NCBI GenBank assembly: GCA_022497145.1
Contig: MU385967.1
Coordinates: forward strand, 26,160 to 90,159
Direction of reading: 5' to 3'
DNA from: Rostrohypoxylon terebratum
Taxonomy: Eukaryota; Ascomycota; Sordariomycetes; Xylariales; Hypoxylaceae
DNA: 64,000 nt
Below the pieces are notes generated by a model that had not been told where the DNA came from, did no database searches, and saw only the letters and a program-made list of their open reading frames with translations. Made by a program: the position numbers and the translations under genes. Below, piece after piece: positions 23,496 to 35,600 of this stretch (the first letter of the stretch is position 1; the number at the start of each line of letters is the position of its first letter).

Positions 23496-25373
23496 TGTGA
23501 AGGAGTTGTGAAGGAGTTGGAGTTATGATCTCGTTCAACCGGAGGAGGGACGCGGCAGGTCCACTTGAGGAGTAAAAGAGCTGAGCAACGAATGACTGTA
23601 GGGGTGAGGTTGGTATACAATGACTGTATGTTGGTTTACATATTTACATAGTGACGCTAGGATACCGATATTGAGAAGTTTCAAATGTTCAACGAATAAG
23701 AGTGCACTAGGTAGCCTGTAAAAATGGATGCAAGATAAGATCAATGTCCATGGATGTTAGAGTCTGTGTGTAAAAGGAAGGGATGGTTCAATGCTCACCT
23801 GCCTACCTACTGTGGAAAGTATGTGCGATAATATCCATAAGCAGGCACGATGTCATCTCTAAGGCTTTAAGAAGTCGCTACCAACATATAAAGGGGGTGT
23901 CTATTTGAACTTATGGATGTCTCAGGCTTTTTTTTTTCTTAGAAGTTATTACCGTCTGGAAAGAGTCATATCAAAGCCCGTTACATACTACCTATGACAC
24001 CTAAGAAATATGAAAATGCATCAACTTGTATGAAATGTCATGAATTGATGCCATTGCGGCAACTTGTTTAAATACCTCTTTAATGTGTCTTTCAATTCAT
24101 TCTGCTTCTCTTTTACGGTTGACACATCTCTAATTGAAGCGTGCTTGAAAAATATCTTGGTCGAATGATAAGGTATTCATGTATGATCCATGAATGTTGA
24201 ATGTGGTGGGTGAGGTCAGAATCCATCACGCATTCACATACCTTGAAGCTTCGTACTATGGATACATTGGGTGGAATGCGCCATTATCATGCCCTATTTA
24301 CTGCTGTACGAATACGCCTAGACTAGTTACCAAGGCAGGTACTGATAAAACGGCCCCTCTCATTTGTGCGCGCATTACTTCCCCTCCGCAGGTACTTACC
24401 TAGGACTTCATGTTGGTATGTCTCGATTCCACATGACCGTACAGCGAGCGCCGCCGGATGCATTTTCCTTGGTCAAAAAGTAACTGGTCATAAAATACAA
24501 ATTGGCCGTCGTCCGGTTCAACTCTGATTTGGCTGCCCCCAAATGAAAAGGCACCTGCCCGAGCTGCTGTGTTGCCTCTCAAGGTTTCACCTGTCGACGT
24601 ACCTCCTATAAATCATTGACTTCCACCGTGCCCGCACTTTGTGTTACCGTAGCCTGCTTCATCCCCTCCCCCGCAACTCCCCAGATCATTGTGACTTGCC
24701 AGTCACAATGGCCACAATGGCCCCCCGAGGTTGTTGCCTAATTCCACGTAGGAAAGCATTATGCACTCTTGGTTGTAAGGTGCCTAGGTAGTAGGTAGCT
24801 TTTCTAGGAAACCCCTGGTAGGAAAAGAGCATGATAGATATACCTTACCTTGGAGCGGTTCAAGTTGTTGGTATTGTGAGAATCGTACCCAGATTCCTTT
24901 TTTATTCTTTGCACTCACATCGCTTCTATAATTACATACCTATTCTCATCTCTTCCAATTCCAACTATTCCATCAATCCTCGAATTTACTCTTTGCCCTC
25001 CCATATAAATGCATATGGTTGGGTCAATTTTATGAAAGATTGGCCAAGTCAAGCTGCAATTGGCCTGAGGCATCTATCGTCCCATCGTCCATCGTCAATC
25101 AATTGACTCAATTGACCCACCCCTTCAACTGCCCACTCTAGTGATCACTAGATTGATCACTCTGCCCTTCCTCTATTCTCCGCGTACCCTTGTTTAGTTA
25201 CTTTTAAAGGTCCTTTCGCCGGGCTGCTTTTCGCCTAGGTGCCGAAACCTTCTTTTTTACCTACTAGGTACCTAGGTCCTAGGCCCTAGGTCCTAGGCAG
25301 GCATCTATCTTGTCACCTGCAGTCTCGAGGAATTCGTCCTCTGCGCGTGGCTTGCCCCGAGGCCTAATTCGAC
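23496..25373. other. Divergent intergenic region upstream of two genes
   Basis: About 1.9 kb between the divergent glycosyltransferase and RNA polymerase genes, so both promoters should lie here. No gene is supported. It includes a T-run at about 23929-23938 and a phased CCTAGG cluster at 25271-25297, 77 bp before the polymerase start. Confidence 0.45.
25271..25297. promoter_or_regulatory. Four CCTAGG palindromes in 7-bp phase upstream of RdRP
   Basis: CCTAGG begins at 25271, 25278, 25285 and 25292, an exact 7-bp period, 77 bp upstream of the polymerase ATG, and is preceded by further CTAGGTAC half-palindromes. Each unit is self-complementary, so the array could bind a dimeric protein repeatedly or extrude. 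A regulatory role is inferred from position only. Confidence 0.4.
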
Positions 25374-28300
25374 ATGGACGGCTTGGAGGTCTTCATACCG
25401 GAGCTCCCCGTCGGCTTAACCGAGAACAGTCTTCGAAAACAATTGGATCCTTATATCACCATCGGTCTCAAAATTAAACATTGGGTATGCGAAAAGAACC
25501 GTGGGAAAACGTTTGGGAAAATCATCTTCCTCTACCCATCCCAAGGCCAGAAATTCTTGGACACATTTGGTCCCCAGAGAACTCGTCATCAGCCTCGCCT
25601 AATGTTGCTTGGCAAAGAAGTCAGATGTAAGAGGAGTAATCAAAATCCAAACCCATATCTAGTGAAGTCGCTCCTCAAGACAGCCGAGGATGAAAAGCGG
25701 CAAGATGAGGACGATAAACACGAACAATCATTGCCCGAGAACAAGAATGTCAACTTTGAGCTCCGCAGTTTTTCCTGTGGTCATTATGAATATCCAAATG
25801 GCACATTCGCATACACATCAGATATCGAATGGCCTGGTCACGGGGTGGTCAAATTTGCAAGGGATACTCTAATCATCTCGCTCGAGTATCAAAGAAGTCC
25901 CCTCAAAGTGGAAGTCCCATATCGTATTATTCAAGAGATAGTCGAGTCCCAGCGGCCGACATCCTTCACGTTGACACTCTGGGAAACGCCACGTTTCTTT
26001 GAACTTTTATCCATCCCTATTCCCAACAGCCCTCTTGTGGATAAGGTCGGCATGAAGGTCCGGTTAGATCAACTGCCTCACATCAGCGGAAACCATGGGG
26101 AAATCTTAGGACAATCTCTCGTCTATCAAATCCGAGTCTCGCCAGCTGGTTTCAATTCTAAGCTAGAACTTCTCAAGAAAAAAGAGAAGCTTGTCTTCTC
26201 GTACTTTGACTTCCCGGAAGTCATGATGGGCCGAACCTACATGGCCGATGGAATGAAGTCTTTCCGGAATTTGCTTAACGACTATTATTCTAAGGCAACC
26301 ATTCCGTTCGACGTTCTCTTCCAATTTCAGGCTCTTGTTCAGAACGGCTATCTACTACCTCAAACGGTTGAGCATTTGCTTAAGCGTATCCGCCAAGTAG
26401 CACGTAAAGCCTCCGCCAACAAAATTTCCGGATCGACGAGTAGCGAAAATGGTATCAATGTCGCACAAAGCAGCTTAGCTCTATGCTGTCCTTTCTCCGT
26501 AGGAGCGGTCAAGAAACTGTTCAGACAGACACCTTTTCCTGGACCGGACGTTAGTGCAAGCACGTTCAGCCCAGAGGATATCTGGTCGCTGCTCGAGAGT
26601 AACGAAAAAGAGATCCGCCAAGGCACCTCCGACGAGTTAGTATCCGAGAGAGTAGGTCGAAATCTTGTTATGGTTTACAAAGTGCAAGTTACTCCAACTC
26701 GGATTACCTTACTTGGACCCGAGCCCGAAGCAAAGAACCGAATACTCCGCAAATTCCCCAACCACACTGGCTTCTTCGCACGTGTTCAGTTCTGCGAAGA
26801 GGATGGACAAGACTTATACTTCAACGCTCAGGTGTCCCTCGAGAATATTTGGGCCCGGTTCAAGAGCATTCTCCTGAAAGGCGTTCACATTGTTGGCCGA
26901 GAGTACATGTTCTTAGGATTCTCCCATTCTTCGCTCCGAGCACACGGCGTATGGTTTATGGCCAGCTTTGTTGACCACAATCAATCTTTCCAAACATATT
27001 TCTCAGTAATCGGGGATCTTGGGAAGTTTAACAATATTCGATCGCCGTCTAGATGTGCTGCGCGGATTGGCCAGGCCTTTTCTGAAACTCCATTTGCAGT
27101 TGATCTTAATGAGCTTGGAGCAACGGTTGAATATATCCCAGATGTTAAGTCTCCCGATGGGAGTCGAGTCTTTAGTGATGGTGTTGGCACGTTATCTAGG
27201 CCCTTGATGGAGGCCATACAAGCTTCCCTCCCGCAGAATAAGAATACGACTACGTGCTTCCAGATTAGATGGGGTGGTGCTAAAGGGATGCTTTCGTTGG
27301 ACGATACCCTCGAAGGCATGGTTATGCGCATCAGGTCAGAAAGCATGGTAAAATTCAAGAGCGAAGACCTCCGTTTCCTAGAAATCTGCGATATGGCAAG
27401 AAAGCCCATTCAACTTGTTCTCAATCGTCAGATGATCAAGATTCTAGAGGACATGAAAGTTTCAGAAGCGTGGTTTCTCGATGTTCAAAACCGCGAACTC
27501 AGACGATTACGTGAGATTACGGCCAGCACCCACAATACCATCACTTTTCTCAAGAGACAGAAAGTTGCGGAACAGATTAACTTCTCAAAGTTCATTCGCC
27601 GTCTTACTAAATTGGACATAGATTATAGGAAAGACGCCTTTCTCTGTTCGGTTGTTGAAACCGTCGTGCTGAAAGAGGTGCGCCTTCTCAAACATAAAGC
27701 TAGGATTCCGATCGAGAAAGGTGTTACACTATTTGGTGTGCTGGATGAATTTAAATACTTGGAGGAGGATCAGGTCTATATCACTTTTGAAAGAGACAAG
27801 CTTCCTGGAAACCGAGGTCTGGATTTGCATGACAGACTGGTGTTGGTTACTCGATCTCCTGCCCTCCATCCTGGTGATATCCAGGTGCGAAGGGCGGTAG
27901 TCCCGCCGCCAGGCCATCCACTCCGCTCGCTGTCCAACTGTATCGCATTTAGCCAGAAGGGGTTGCGGGATCTCCCCAGTCAGCTCAGTGGCGGTGATCT
28001 TGATGGTGATATCTATAATATCATCTGGGACAGCGTGGCAGTGGAGTCGTCAACGCGAGAGTTCAAACCAGCCGACTACCCCCTAGTCAAGCCGAGGAAC
28101 CTTGAGCGCGAGGTCACGCGAGAAGACATGACAGATTTCTTCGTCGAATTCATGGCTACCGACCAGTAAGTTCCCCTTAAACCGAAATGTTTGTTCCATT
28201 TTCTGGTTAGAAAAGATACAAGTTCTAAAGAAGCTTGTTATCTGGAATGTCGCACGTTCATCTCATTCGATCCCATCGTCTTAGCCTCTCATTTTTCAAA

Positions 28301-29614
28301 AAGAATATTAGGAGGTCTAGGACCTAGGTCCCAGGTTTTGCTAATGCTGGTGTTTTAGGTTAGGTGTAATTGCTACCAAGCATATGATTATTGCCGACAA
28401 AAAGGACCTTGGCACTGTCGACCAAGAGTGCCTGCTGCTTGCCGAACTACACTCCATTGGTGTAGATTATAGCAAGTCAGGTATTCCAATCGATATCAGC
28501 AAACTTCGGGGTTTGACACCAACAAAATATCGTCCAGAATTGTGAGTGACCCAACATCTCACAACTATATACCCTCTCAAGACAATAGACTTATTACACT
28601 GAAAACTTGATGAATCACGCTGATTTCTCGGCAGCTTAGCACCAGCCCCCCCTGCCATTCTCGTAAATCGGACAGAGCTTCAATTTGAATCGCTAAGGCC
28701 CACTTCAGTTGATGACGATGATGACGATGGTGGTCCAAATCTCCGCTATTACGAATCAGTGAAGATTCTAGGGAAATTATACCGGGCTGTCGACGAAAAG
28801 AAAATCTGGAAGCAAGACATTCACCAGAATATTAGCCGTGACGGACCCTCAGTTTGGGATCTGTTGATCTGGCACATCCGAAATAAGTGTAGAACACTTG
28901 GGAAAGTCAATTGGCTTGCAGCTCTTGACGAAGCTCACCACATTCGAGAGGCGTAAGTATCTCTTAGGCAATGCAACATTTCCGCACTTACTAACAACTC
29001 AATTTTGTTAGTTACTATGACGCAATATGGACTGCGACCATGGACTACTCGGATAACTTCACAAAGGGTTTGACAGAGCTGGAAGTTTTTACAGGCTGCA
29101 TCTTTAGCAAGTCGGGCATCCAGGTAGGTTCATTGATATCTTCATTGGGATATACGTTGTTAAGAGACAGTTAAGGTGTGCTAACAAATTTTAGACTCGG
29201 CGTCAAAGAGACAAGTCAGTCCGACTCAAGGATGAATACGACCGGATCGCGAAATGGGTCGAGGCATTGGTACGCAAGAAGGAGGTGAAAATGCGAGAAG
29301 ATGGGGATAGCGATGACGATGCTGACGAGGTTGATGCCGAATCTACAAACCATGCCACAAATGGTCTGGAACGTAGTAATGGCACGTCGGCGCTTGAACT
29401 GAGCATCGCTTGCTTCCATGTCAGTCTTCAGAAGTCTGACAATTCTGGTAGAAGCAATGTCGACTTCGAGAGCTTTAAGATTGTTGCTGCTCAGTGCGCG
29501 ATAACGGAACTCGATCTTGCCCTCGCGCGGAAAGAAGCTGCCTTGGCGCAGGAATTGGTGGCAGCAACTTCAAGATTTCCTCATGCGATGAGACTCTCTG
29601 GGTACGGACGTTAA
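25374..29614 (+). CDS. RNA-dependent RNA polymerase (RNA silencing)
   Basis: Five exons, 25374..28165, 28359..28541, 28635..28952, 29012..29123 and 29195..29614, give 1274 aa. Splice sites are canonical; intron 1 is 193 bp, the others 59-93 bp. Residues 1 to about 75 resemble the RRM-like domain found in fungal SAD-1/Rdp1-type enzymes. The cell-encoded RdRP core occupies about 390-930: FSDGVGTLSRPLMEAI, RWGGAKGMLSLD, then QLSGGDLDGDIYNIIW with the catalytic DLDGD at 875-879. The 3' exons add the conserved LGVIATKHMIIAD and LAELHSIGVDYSKSGIPI blocks, followed by an acidic insertion and a helical C-terminus. The enzyme makes dsRNA from aberrant single-stranded RNA, feeding Dicer and Argonaute in quelling or meiotic silencing. 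Which paralogue class (QDE-1, SAD-1 or RRP3) it belongs to needs a tree. Confidence 0.93.
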
Positions 29615-30342
29615 ACCGGGATCATGCTATCTGACATCTTAGAGATTCATAGGCGGATCAAGATGGGTATTTGGGAGACGTCAATGATGTGCATGAATGG
29701 CTGGATTTACGTTTGGTCGGTCGGTCGGCTATGTTTGATTTATGAGGTTTACGGATGCGAGAGGATGAGATATCAAGTCAGTCATTGATTGAATTAGATA
29801 CCTGCCCTGGGTTATTCGGGACTTGGTCGCCCATCTAGGTGGCTACTAGACCTATAACACCCGTACGACGACACGCATATTTATTTTTAAGGAGAAATAA
29901 AAAAAATGAAAATGGAAACAAATTAAAACCTCGCATGCTAGTGAGATCAGACCCGGAAAGAACTTTGACAACTTCAAGGATAAGGAGTGTACTTGAACAA
30001 GACTGGGGAAGCTTTTCAACTCCTACTTGATTGAACTAAGCTGGCTCTTGAGTTAATCTAGTATCTCAACTACCTCGTGCAAATTTTGATGCATATTCCC
30101 GTAGAACGGAGGAAGAGTACTAACGTATATACAGCTTCACAACAGCCGGCAGCCTGTTCGCCTCATGGTCTGACCAAGGGTTCGCCCATACCCATCGTCC
30201 CCGTCCACCCACCATTTCCTCCCATGGATTCCCATAACTTTTATAGTTGCGCACCCGAATATGCGTAGCGTCTTTAACCTCTTGTTCCCTTGTCGCCTCT
30301 CTACCTATATTTAACTAACCTCTCGACCACTCGCTGCCTATC
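29615..30342. other. Convergent spacer, no gene seen
   Basis: About 730 bp between the 3' ends of the RdRP and DUF1479 genes. Only short open frames; nothing recognisable. Confidence 0.4.
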
Positions 30343-32676
30343 TCACCTATCATCTCTATCCCTGGCCTTCTCGCGATCCTTATCCCTCTCGGCGCTCTCG
30401 CGCTCACGCACATCGCGGTGCCGCTCTCGCTCGCGCTCGCGCTCCTTCTCGCCGCGGTCGTGGCTGGCGGAGGCGGAGGCGGCGGGGCTGCTGGCCCGCG
30501 TCGGCATGTAGAAGTCGTAGCGGTCCGGGAACAGGATTATGTTGGCCAGCCGCACGACCTCGGCTTCGGCTTGCGTGCTGGAGGAGCTGCTGCTCCGGCT
30601 GTCGCGGCTGCTGCTGCGCGAGGACGCGTCCATGTCCACGTCGCCGTCGGTCTGCAGTTTGTTATTATCCTTGCCGGTGTCTTTTTCTCGTAGAGAGGTG
30701 GAGGTGGAGGTGGAGGTGGAGGAGGAGGAGACGTGCTTGTGCTTGTGTGGGCGAGGGTGGTGCGTTGTGGTGGTGGTGGTGGGAAGGGGGGCGGCGCCGC
30801 TCCCGCTTAGGTTCCAGGGCAAGAGACCCATCGCTTGCAGGCCTTCTTCCCCGCCGACTTCGCGGATGTCCTTCTCGCCTAGCCGTCCGGTGTGCGGCGC
30901 TTCGCTGCCGAGGCCCGTGCCGGTCGAGTCGAAGTCCGGGCCGGGGTGGCCGCGGAGAAAGGTCTTGCGCTGGCGCGCGAGGTACAGGGCGTTCGTCTGC
31001 GTTAGGGGCGCCGCGGGGGTGTACACCAGCATCGACGTGTTGTCCTCGCTCGCGTCGGCGCTGCCGCCTGGCGAGGAGGAGGTCTGCGGCCGGCTGCTGG
31101 TGTGGTAGTTGGTGTTGGAGAACTGGTACGCCTGGTCCGGATGCCAGATGATGTAGTCGCCGACTTGCAGGGTCGGCGCCGTGACTAGGCTCTTGTCGAG
31201 CTGGAGGTGCGGGTGCCACGCTGCTGTTACGCGCTGCGCGTGGCCGGGCACCGCGCCGTGTATTATGGTGGACGGCTCCTTCTCCAGCGTCCAGTTCGAC
31301 GCGTCCAGGTACGCGTCCCACTCTGAGGCGCTGGCGTTTTGGGGCGGTGGGCCTTCTTTCGGCGTGAAGAATGGACGGAGCAGGAAGTATGCTGTGGATA
31401 ACTTTGGTGAAGGCAGGAGCCTGATCATGCCTGGTTCTACAGTGGTCAATGCGAGGATGCCTTGGAAGAGCCGCATCATGGAACACACGCCCGCGCCGTT
31501 GTATAGGTCGGACGTGGCGTTGATGCGGCCCGCCGGGTCCCACGCATCGTAGTCTTCCCACTGTCCCTTGAAGATAGCATCGTATAGACCGGTGCGGCCG
31601 TACCCGTCCTGCTCCCAGCGCTCCAAGCTCCCGTTATCCACCTGCGCGATCTGCGCGGCCGATGTCGCGGCCGCGGCAGCGATCAGGCTGTCCTCGTGCG
31701 TCGCCGTCACGGCCCCGTTCACGGTCAGGTTCCCGTTGGAGAAGGACTCGATGCGGATGCGGTCCGCGTAGGTAATGGGGAAGCGCGTGGCGAGGCGGTC
31801 GTCGTTATTCGTGTTCCAGAGGGACATGGCGAAGCGCTGGGCCTGCAGGACGTTCGGGTGCGCGCGCGACCGCACCTGCGCGGGCGTCCAGAAGAAGTCG
31901 AAGCACGTCGGGTCCTGCGCCGGCGGCGGCTTGTACTCGTGCTTCATCTCCAGGTACTTCTTCGTCTCCTCCACCCAGGTGCTCGCGTCCGCCGATGGCA
32001 CGACCCCCTTCACGACGCCAATGCCGTGCCGCTTCAGCTGCGCGTCGAACGACGCGACCTTGCTCGCGTCCTCGATATCCGTGAAGTTGATTTCCGGGAT
32101 CAGCCCCGCGCCGTTCTTCTCGATGTATTCCACCTCGTCGCGCAGCGCGGCAATCAGTCGTCCCCAGGACGCTTCGAGGGCGCTTTCGTGTCCGGCTACG
32201 AGTCGCTTTTTCAGACTGCCGAATCGCGAGGGCAGGGGAACCGGCTGGCTGCCGTAAAATGACAGGACCGGGGGCTCCATGCTCTTGGTAAATGCCCTCG
32301 TCCTGCTTTTCGAATTCCTGCCTTCCTTATGATCGCCGTTTCTCGTCCTCTTTATCCCTATAACTCCGATCTGAGGCGTAGGCGGCGGTGGTTGTAAAAT
32401 CGCTGCTAGTGAGGAATTATTAATATGATTAAAAGTCGAACTCGAATTCGTTATCGCTGCATTTGTTATTGTCGTCGATCCTGCTGCTGCTGCTGCTGCC
32501 CCGGTCGTCGTAGATGTTGAGTGGTGGGAAAGTTTGGATTGGGGTTTCGTGACAACGCCAGCGGTCGTGGCCGTTGCGGTAGCAGCAGCGGCAGCCATTG
32601 CGCTCTCGAATGGCGGTAGTGGTGAGGGGAGTGCCGCAGCAGCGGCTGTGCGCTGTACCACGTCTACGTTGGACAT
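30343..32676 (-). CDS. DUF1479 protein with low-complexity extensions
   Basis: Single open frame of 777 aa from the ATG at 32676; the frame is open further upstream to 32781, but only with a GTG, so I start at MSNVDVVQ. Residues 1 to about 130 are Ala/Thr/Ser-rich low complexity, partly coded by GCT/GCA-type repeats. The core from about 135 has clear DUF1479 blocks: LSFYGSQPVPLPSRFGSLKK, DIEDASKVASFDAQLKRHG, CFDFFWTPAQVRSR, VDNGSLERWEQDGYGR, GQWEDYDAWDPAGR and AAPLTQTNALYLARQ. A Ser/Thr/His-rich insert of roughly 85 residues separates the core from the conserved closing ANIILFPDRYDFYMPTR (ending about 727). The last 50 residues are an Arg/Glu/Asp-repeat tail. DUF1479 proteins (E. coli YbiU group) have the double-stranded beta-helix fold of Fe(II)/2-oxoglutarate oxygenases; two expected ligand positions look substituted here (see findings). 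Substrate unknown. Confidence 0.85.
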   Translation of the reverse strand: MSNVDVVQRTAAAAALPSPLPPFESAMAAAAATATATTAGVVTKPQSKLSHHSTSTTTGAAAAAAGSTTITNAAITNSSSTFNHINNSSLAAILQPPPPTPQIGVIGIKRTRNGDHKEGRNSKSRTRAFTKSMEPPVLSFYGSQPVPLPSRFGSLKKRLVAGHESALEASWGRLIAALRDEVEYIEKNGAGLIPEINFTDIEDASKVASFDAQLKRHGIGVVKGVVPSADASTWVEETKKYLEMKHEYKPPPAQDPTCFDFFWTPAQVRSRAHPNVLQAQRFAMSLWNTNNDDRLATRFPITYADRIRIESFSNGNLTVNGAVTATHEDSLIAAAAATSAAQIAQVDNGSLERWEQDGYGRTGLYDAIFKGQWEDYDAWDPAGRINATSDLYNGAGVCSMMRLFQGILALTTVEPGMIRLLPSPKLSTAYFLLRPFFTPKEGPPPQNASASEWDAYLDASNWTLEKEPSTIIHGAVPGHAQRVTAAWHPHLQLDKSLVTAPTLQVGDYIIWHPDQAYQFSNTNYHTSSRPQTSSSPGGSADASEDNTSMLVYTPAAPLTQTNALYLARQRKTFLRGHPGPDFDSTGTGLGSEAPHTGRLGEKDIREVGGEEGLQAMGLLPWNLSGSGAAPLPTTTTTTHHPRPHKHKHVSSSSTSTSTSTSLREKDTGKDNNKLQTDGDVDMDASSRSSSRDSRSSSSSSTQAEAEVVRLANIILFPDRYDFYMPTRASSPAASASASHDRGEKERERERERHRDVRERESAERDKDREKARDRDDR

Positions 32677-35600
32677 CCTCAGCCTTTTCCTTTTTCCCTG
32701 GTGCGTACCCCGTGTCTTGTGATCTCTCCAGTGCGCTGTAACTCGGCCATTCAGATTCCGTAAATCTTCTGCTGCCCACACTGGGCACCGCGGGGTTGAG
32801 CAGGGACTAAATAGGTGTGGGATGGGGAGCGGATGGGCAGGTGGATGTATGAGGACGTATGGGGATCATGGATGGATGTATTGATGTATTCGGGGATCAA
32901 ATGGCAAATATGACAAGTATTCAAGTATCTAATAGCGCATCCAACTAGGTACATATCCAGCAGGCGAGAAGCAGGCAAAAGCAGGGCAGGTTAAGGCAGG
33001 TAAAAAACTACCAAAAGCCAAAAAGCCAAAAAAGCTGACCGGGTATCGAGAGAAACGTTTGCTTGGTTCGCCGAGGGGCTACCAAGATGGAAAGATGGAC
33101 AAGGGTGTAATGCTTCTCGCCCACTCGTCCCCATACATCCATACATCTATCCCCATTTCTCCCCATTTCTCCCCATTAACATCCAGGGGTCTTTCTCCCA
33201 TGCGGCAGCCCGGGCCGAACAGGCATGGTTGCGGCGCACCTATTTAGATTGACGAGCCGGCTCGCAGCTCCGGGGGACCAGTGTAAGTCTAGCCCCCAGA
33301 CCCAGACAAGACTCAGAGAAGACCCAGTAAAAAAAATAAGTGTCGCTTGACGGACCGCCTTACTTGAGGTCTTACAGCGATCTGTACGTAGACGATCAAA
33401 AAAAGAAGCTGACAGGTGGATTCACGGATTGTCGATGAACGGCCGACAAGGCGCCAGATATCTTTCTCGCTCCTGTTCTTCTCTTCTACTAGGATTTACA
33501 GGATCTCATTAAGGTCATGTCCTGGTAAAAACTAGGCACTAGGGGACAAGAGGCCCTTTTCTTCCTTCTTTCAGTGCCACTCCGAGTCTCCGAAGTCCAC
33601 TTTGCTGTGCTCATGATTTCTATCCCGTCCATGACAGCCGAGTCACCATATCGATGTCATTCTATTGGTCGGGAAATCTAACGAGGAAATTTCCCGTCGA
33701 ATCTCATCCGGGTCATATACTCTGCATGCTCCATCCAGTCCATCCAAGATGAGCTTTCTGCTTGTGCATGTCCCGAAGCGGACCATTAGGGAAAGGCATA
33801 GCGACTTACCAAGACCAGGACGGGACAGCTTTCTTCCTCCTCACATCCCGTCCCCATCTCTACGAGCTCTCTGCCCTATCACAAACCCCCATATCCTAGG
33901 TAGCTTTTCTCATTTCTCGACGACACTTGTCGCGAAGCGCGAGCTCGCAACAGATTTATTTTCTACCGGCGCACGTGCTGTTCGTCACCAAGCGGTTGCG
34001 ACATCTTACCCCGAAACATTCCCATGTTGCTGTTGCACCTCTCAAGTCATCACGCGTACCTACTAGGTAGGCATGGCATATGTAGATATAACGGGGGCGT
34101 ATATTTTTCCCGTGCGAGAGGTTCGACGTGTCTCTTTTCTGCTTAGGACCCAGCCGTGTTCCAACCCTAAAAGAGACTCCGGATATCCTGGTCTTCTCAT
34201 CGTAGCCCTCCGTATTCGGCAATTTCGCCGCGGGAAACGCAACGCGTTGTAAATATTCGGTTTTACTTGGGCTGTCCGATCTGTGCTTCGTTGGGTAACG
34301 TTACGAAGTTAGTGGTACTCTGCGTATTTTTTTAGGTACCTACCTATCTGATAGTGGGATCTTTTTGAACCCGAACACATGGGATATTACCTGTGATTCC
34401 TTCGATACCGTAGTGCTTGAGAAATGCTACCGTTCCCGTTCAAGTCTTGGTTGTTTTTAGTTAAGTACGATTCGAGATATTATTCTTGAACTGTCACAGA
34501 ATGTTATTTTATAATTACCTGAAGAAATACATCATTTAGCTAGCTAGACCCTACTACATATATACCTAAATCTAGTACGGGGTCAGGCAGTTTAGCACCT
34601 ATATATGCTGTAGATGGCTAAGGATATCGCTAATAGTGGCGCGAGACGCCTAGAAATTAGTGAGACATCCTTCGTATGTGCTAGTGCCCTTAGAAGTATT
34701 TTACTACGTGTAGGCGTTTGTCTTCTCTCCTCCTCACAAACGAGACAATGCATAGTTCTAGATAATAGCCGCCATTGCATTTATTGATTAATTGTCCTGC
34801 TACTAACGTCCTAAACGGGATCATGAGCAAGTTTCCATTCGCATATGATTCTAATATTATCGATATAAACAGTTAGCCTTACAACTCTATCGATGAGATG
34901 AGCAGCTTAGTGTCAGATCACAATATGATGGATCCGTGAAAATCCGGAGCAACATCACTACCAACTACGATCGAAACTTGGTTAGGGCTAGCCCACGAAG
35001 AGACAGGCACTAGAGGCAGGGAGGCTACCGGGAGTAGGGACCGCATGAAGATCAATTCCGGGGAGTGTCATTCACAGGCAGCTCCAAACCTCCCGTCGAA
35101 ACCACCAGACCGGGACCCTGGAATACACGAAGTCTCACACGTCTAAGGTCCAGTACCTATAGTATGTACATACATCGATACTAGAGAACAGTTCCCAACA
35201 TAGCGTTATTGACGAAGAAGAAAAAGACGATGATACGCGTGGGGGCTTTATCAGCTCGCCTCCCGAAGAATCGATTTCCAAATGGACCGTACATACAGAT
35301 GGTGACCTCGACGGCTGCCGGGAACTCATCAGACATATCTTTTAATAACTAGCGGCCTTCCGACAGGCGGATCAGCTGTGCTTGCGTCATCTCAACACCT
35401 ATCCGCCTGCAGTAACACCCTAACTGATTCTCTTCCGTCGTGCCGGCGGCGTAGACTAATCCTCGCCAAGGTGGGGGTCAGCTCGGCGAACATTTTCAAT
35501 ATTTTCGGACTTTCGCTTCATCTCTCTTTTCCCTCCCACGTGATCGTCAAAATCTCTTCTTGACAGACTCATCATTGTGATACGGTGATTCACGGGTTAG

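Noticed and set aside
30665..31561. 298-codon minus-strand frame and several plus-strand frames of 120-190 codons
   Set aside because: Shadows of the GC-rich DUF1479 coding region; Arg/Pro/His-rich with no domain.
33665..34066. 133-codon plus-strand frame in the long spacer
   Set aside because: No domain, no signal peptide, no splice or promoter support; low-information composition.
34300..34900. AT-rich stretch that might be a transposon or LTR remnant
   Set aside because: No paired terminal repeats, target duplications or polymerase/integrase motifs could be identified by eye.
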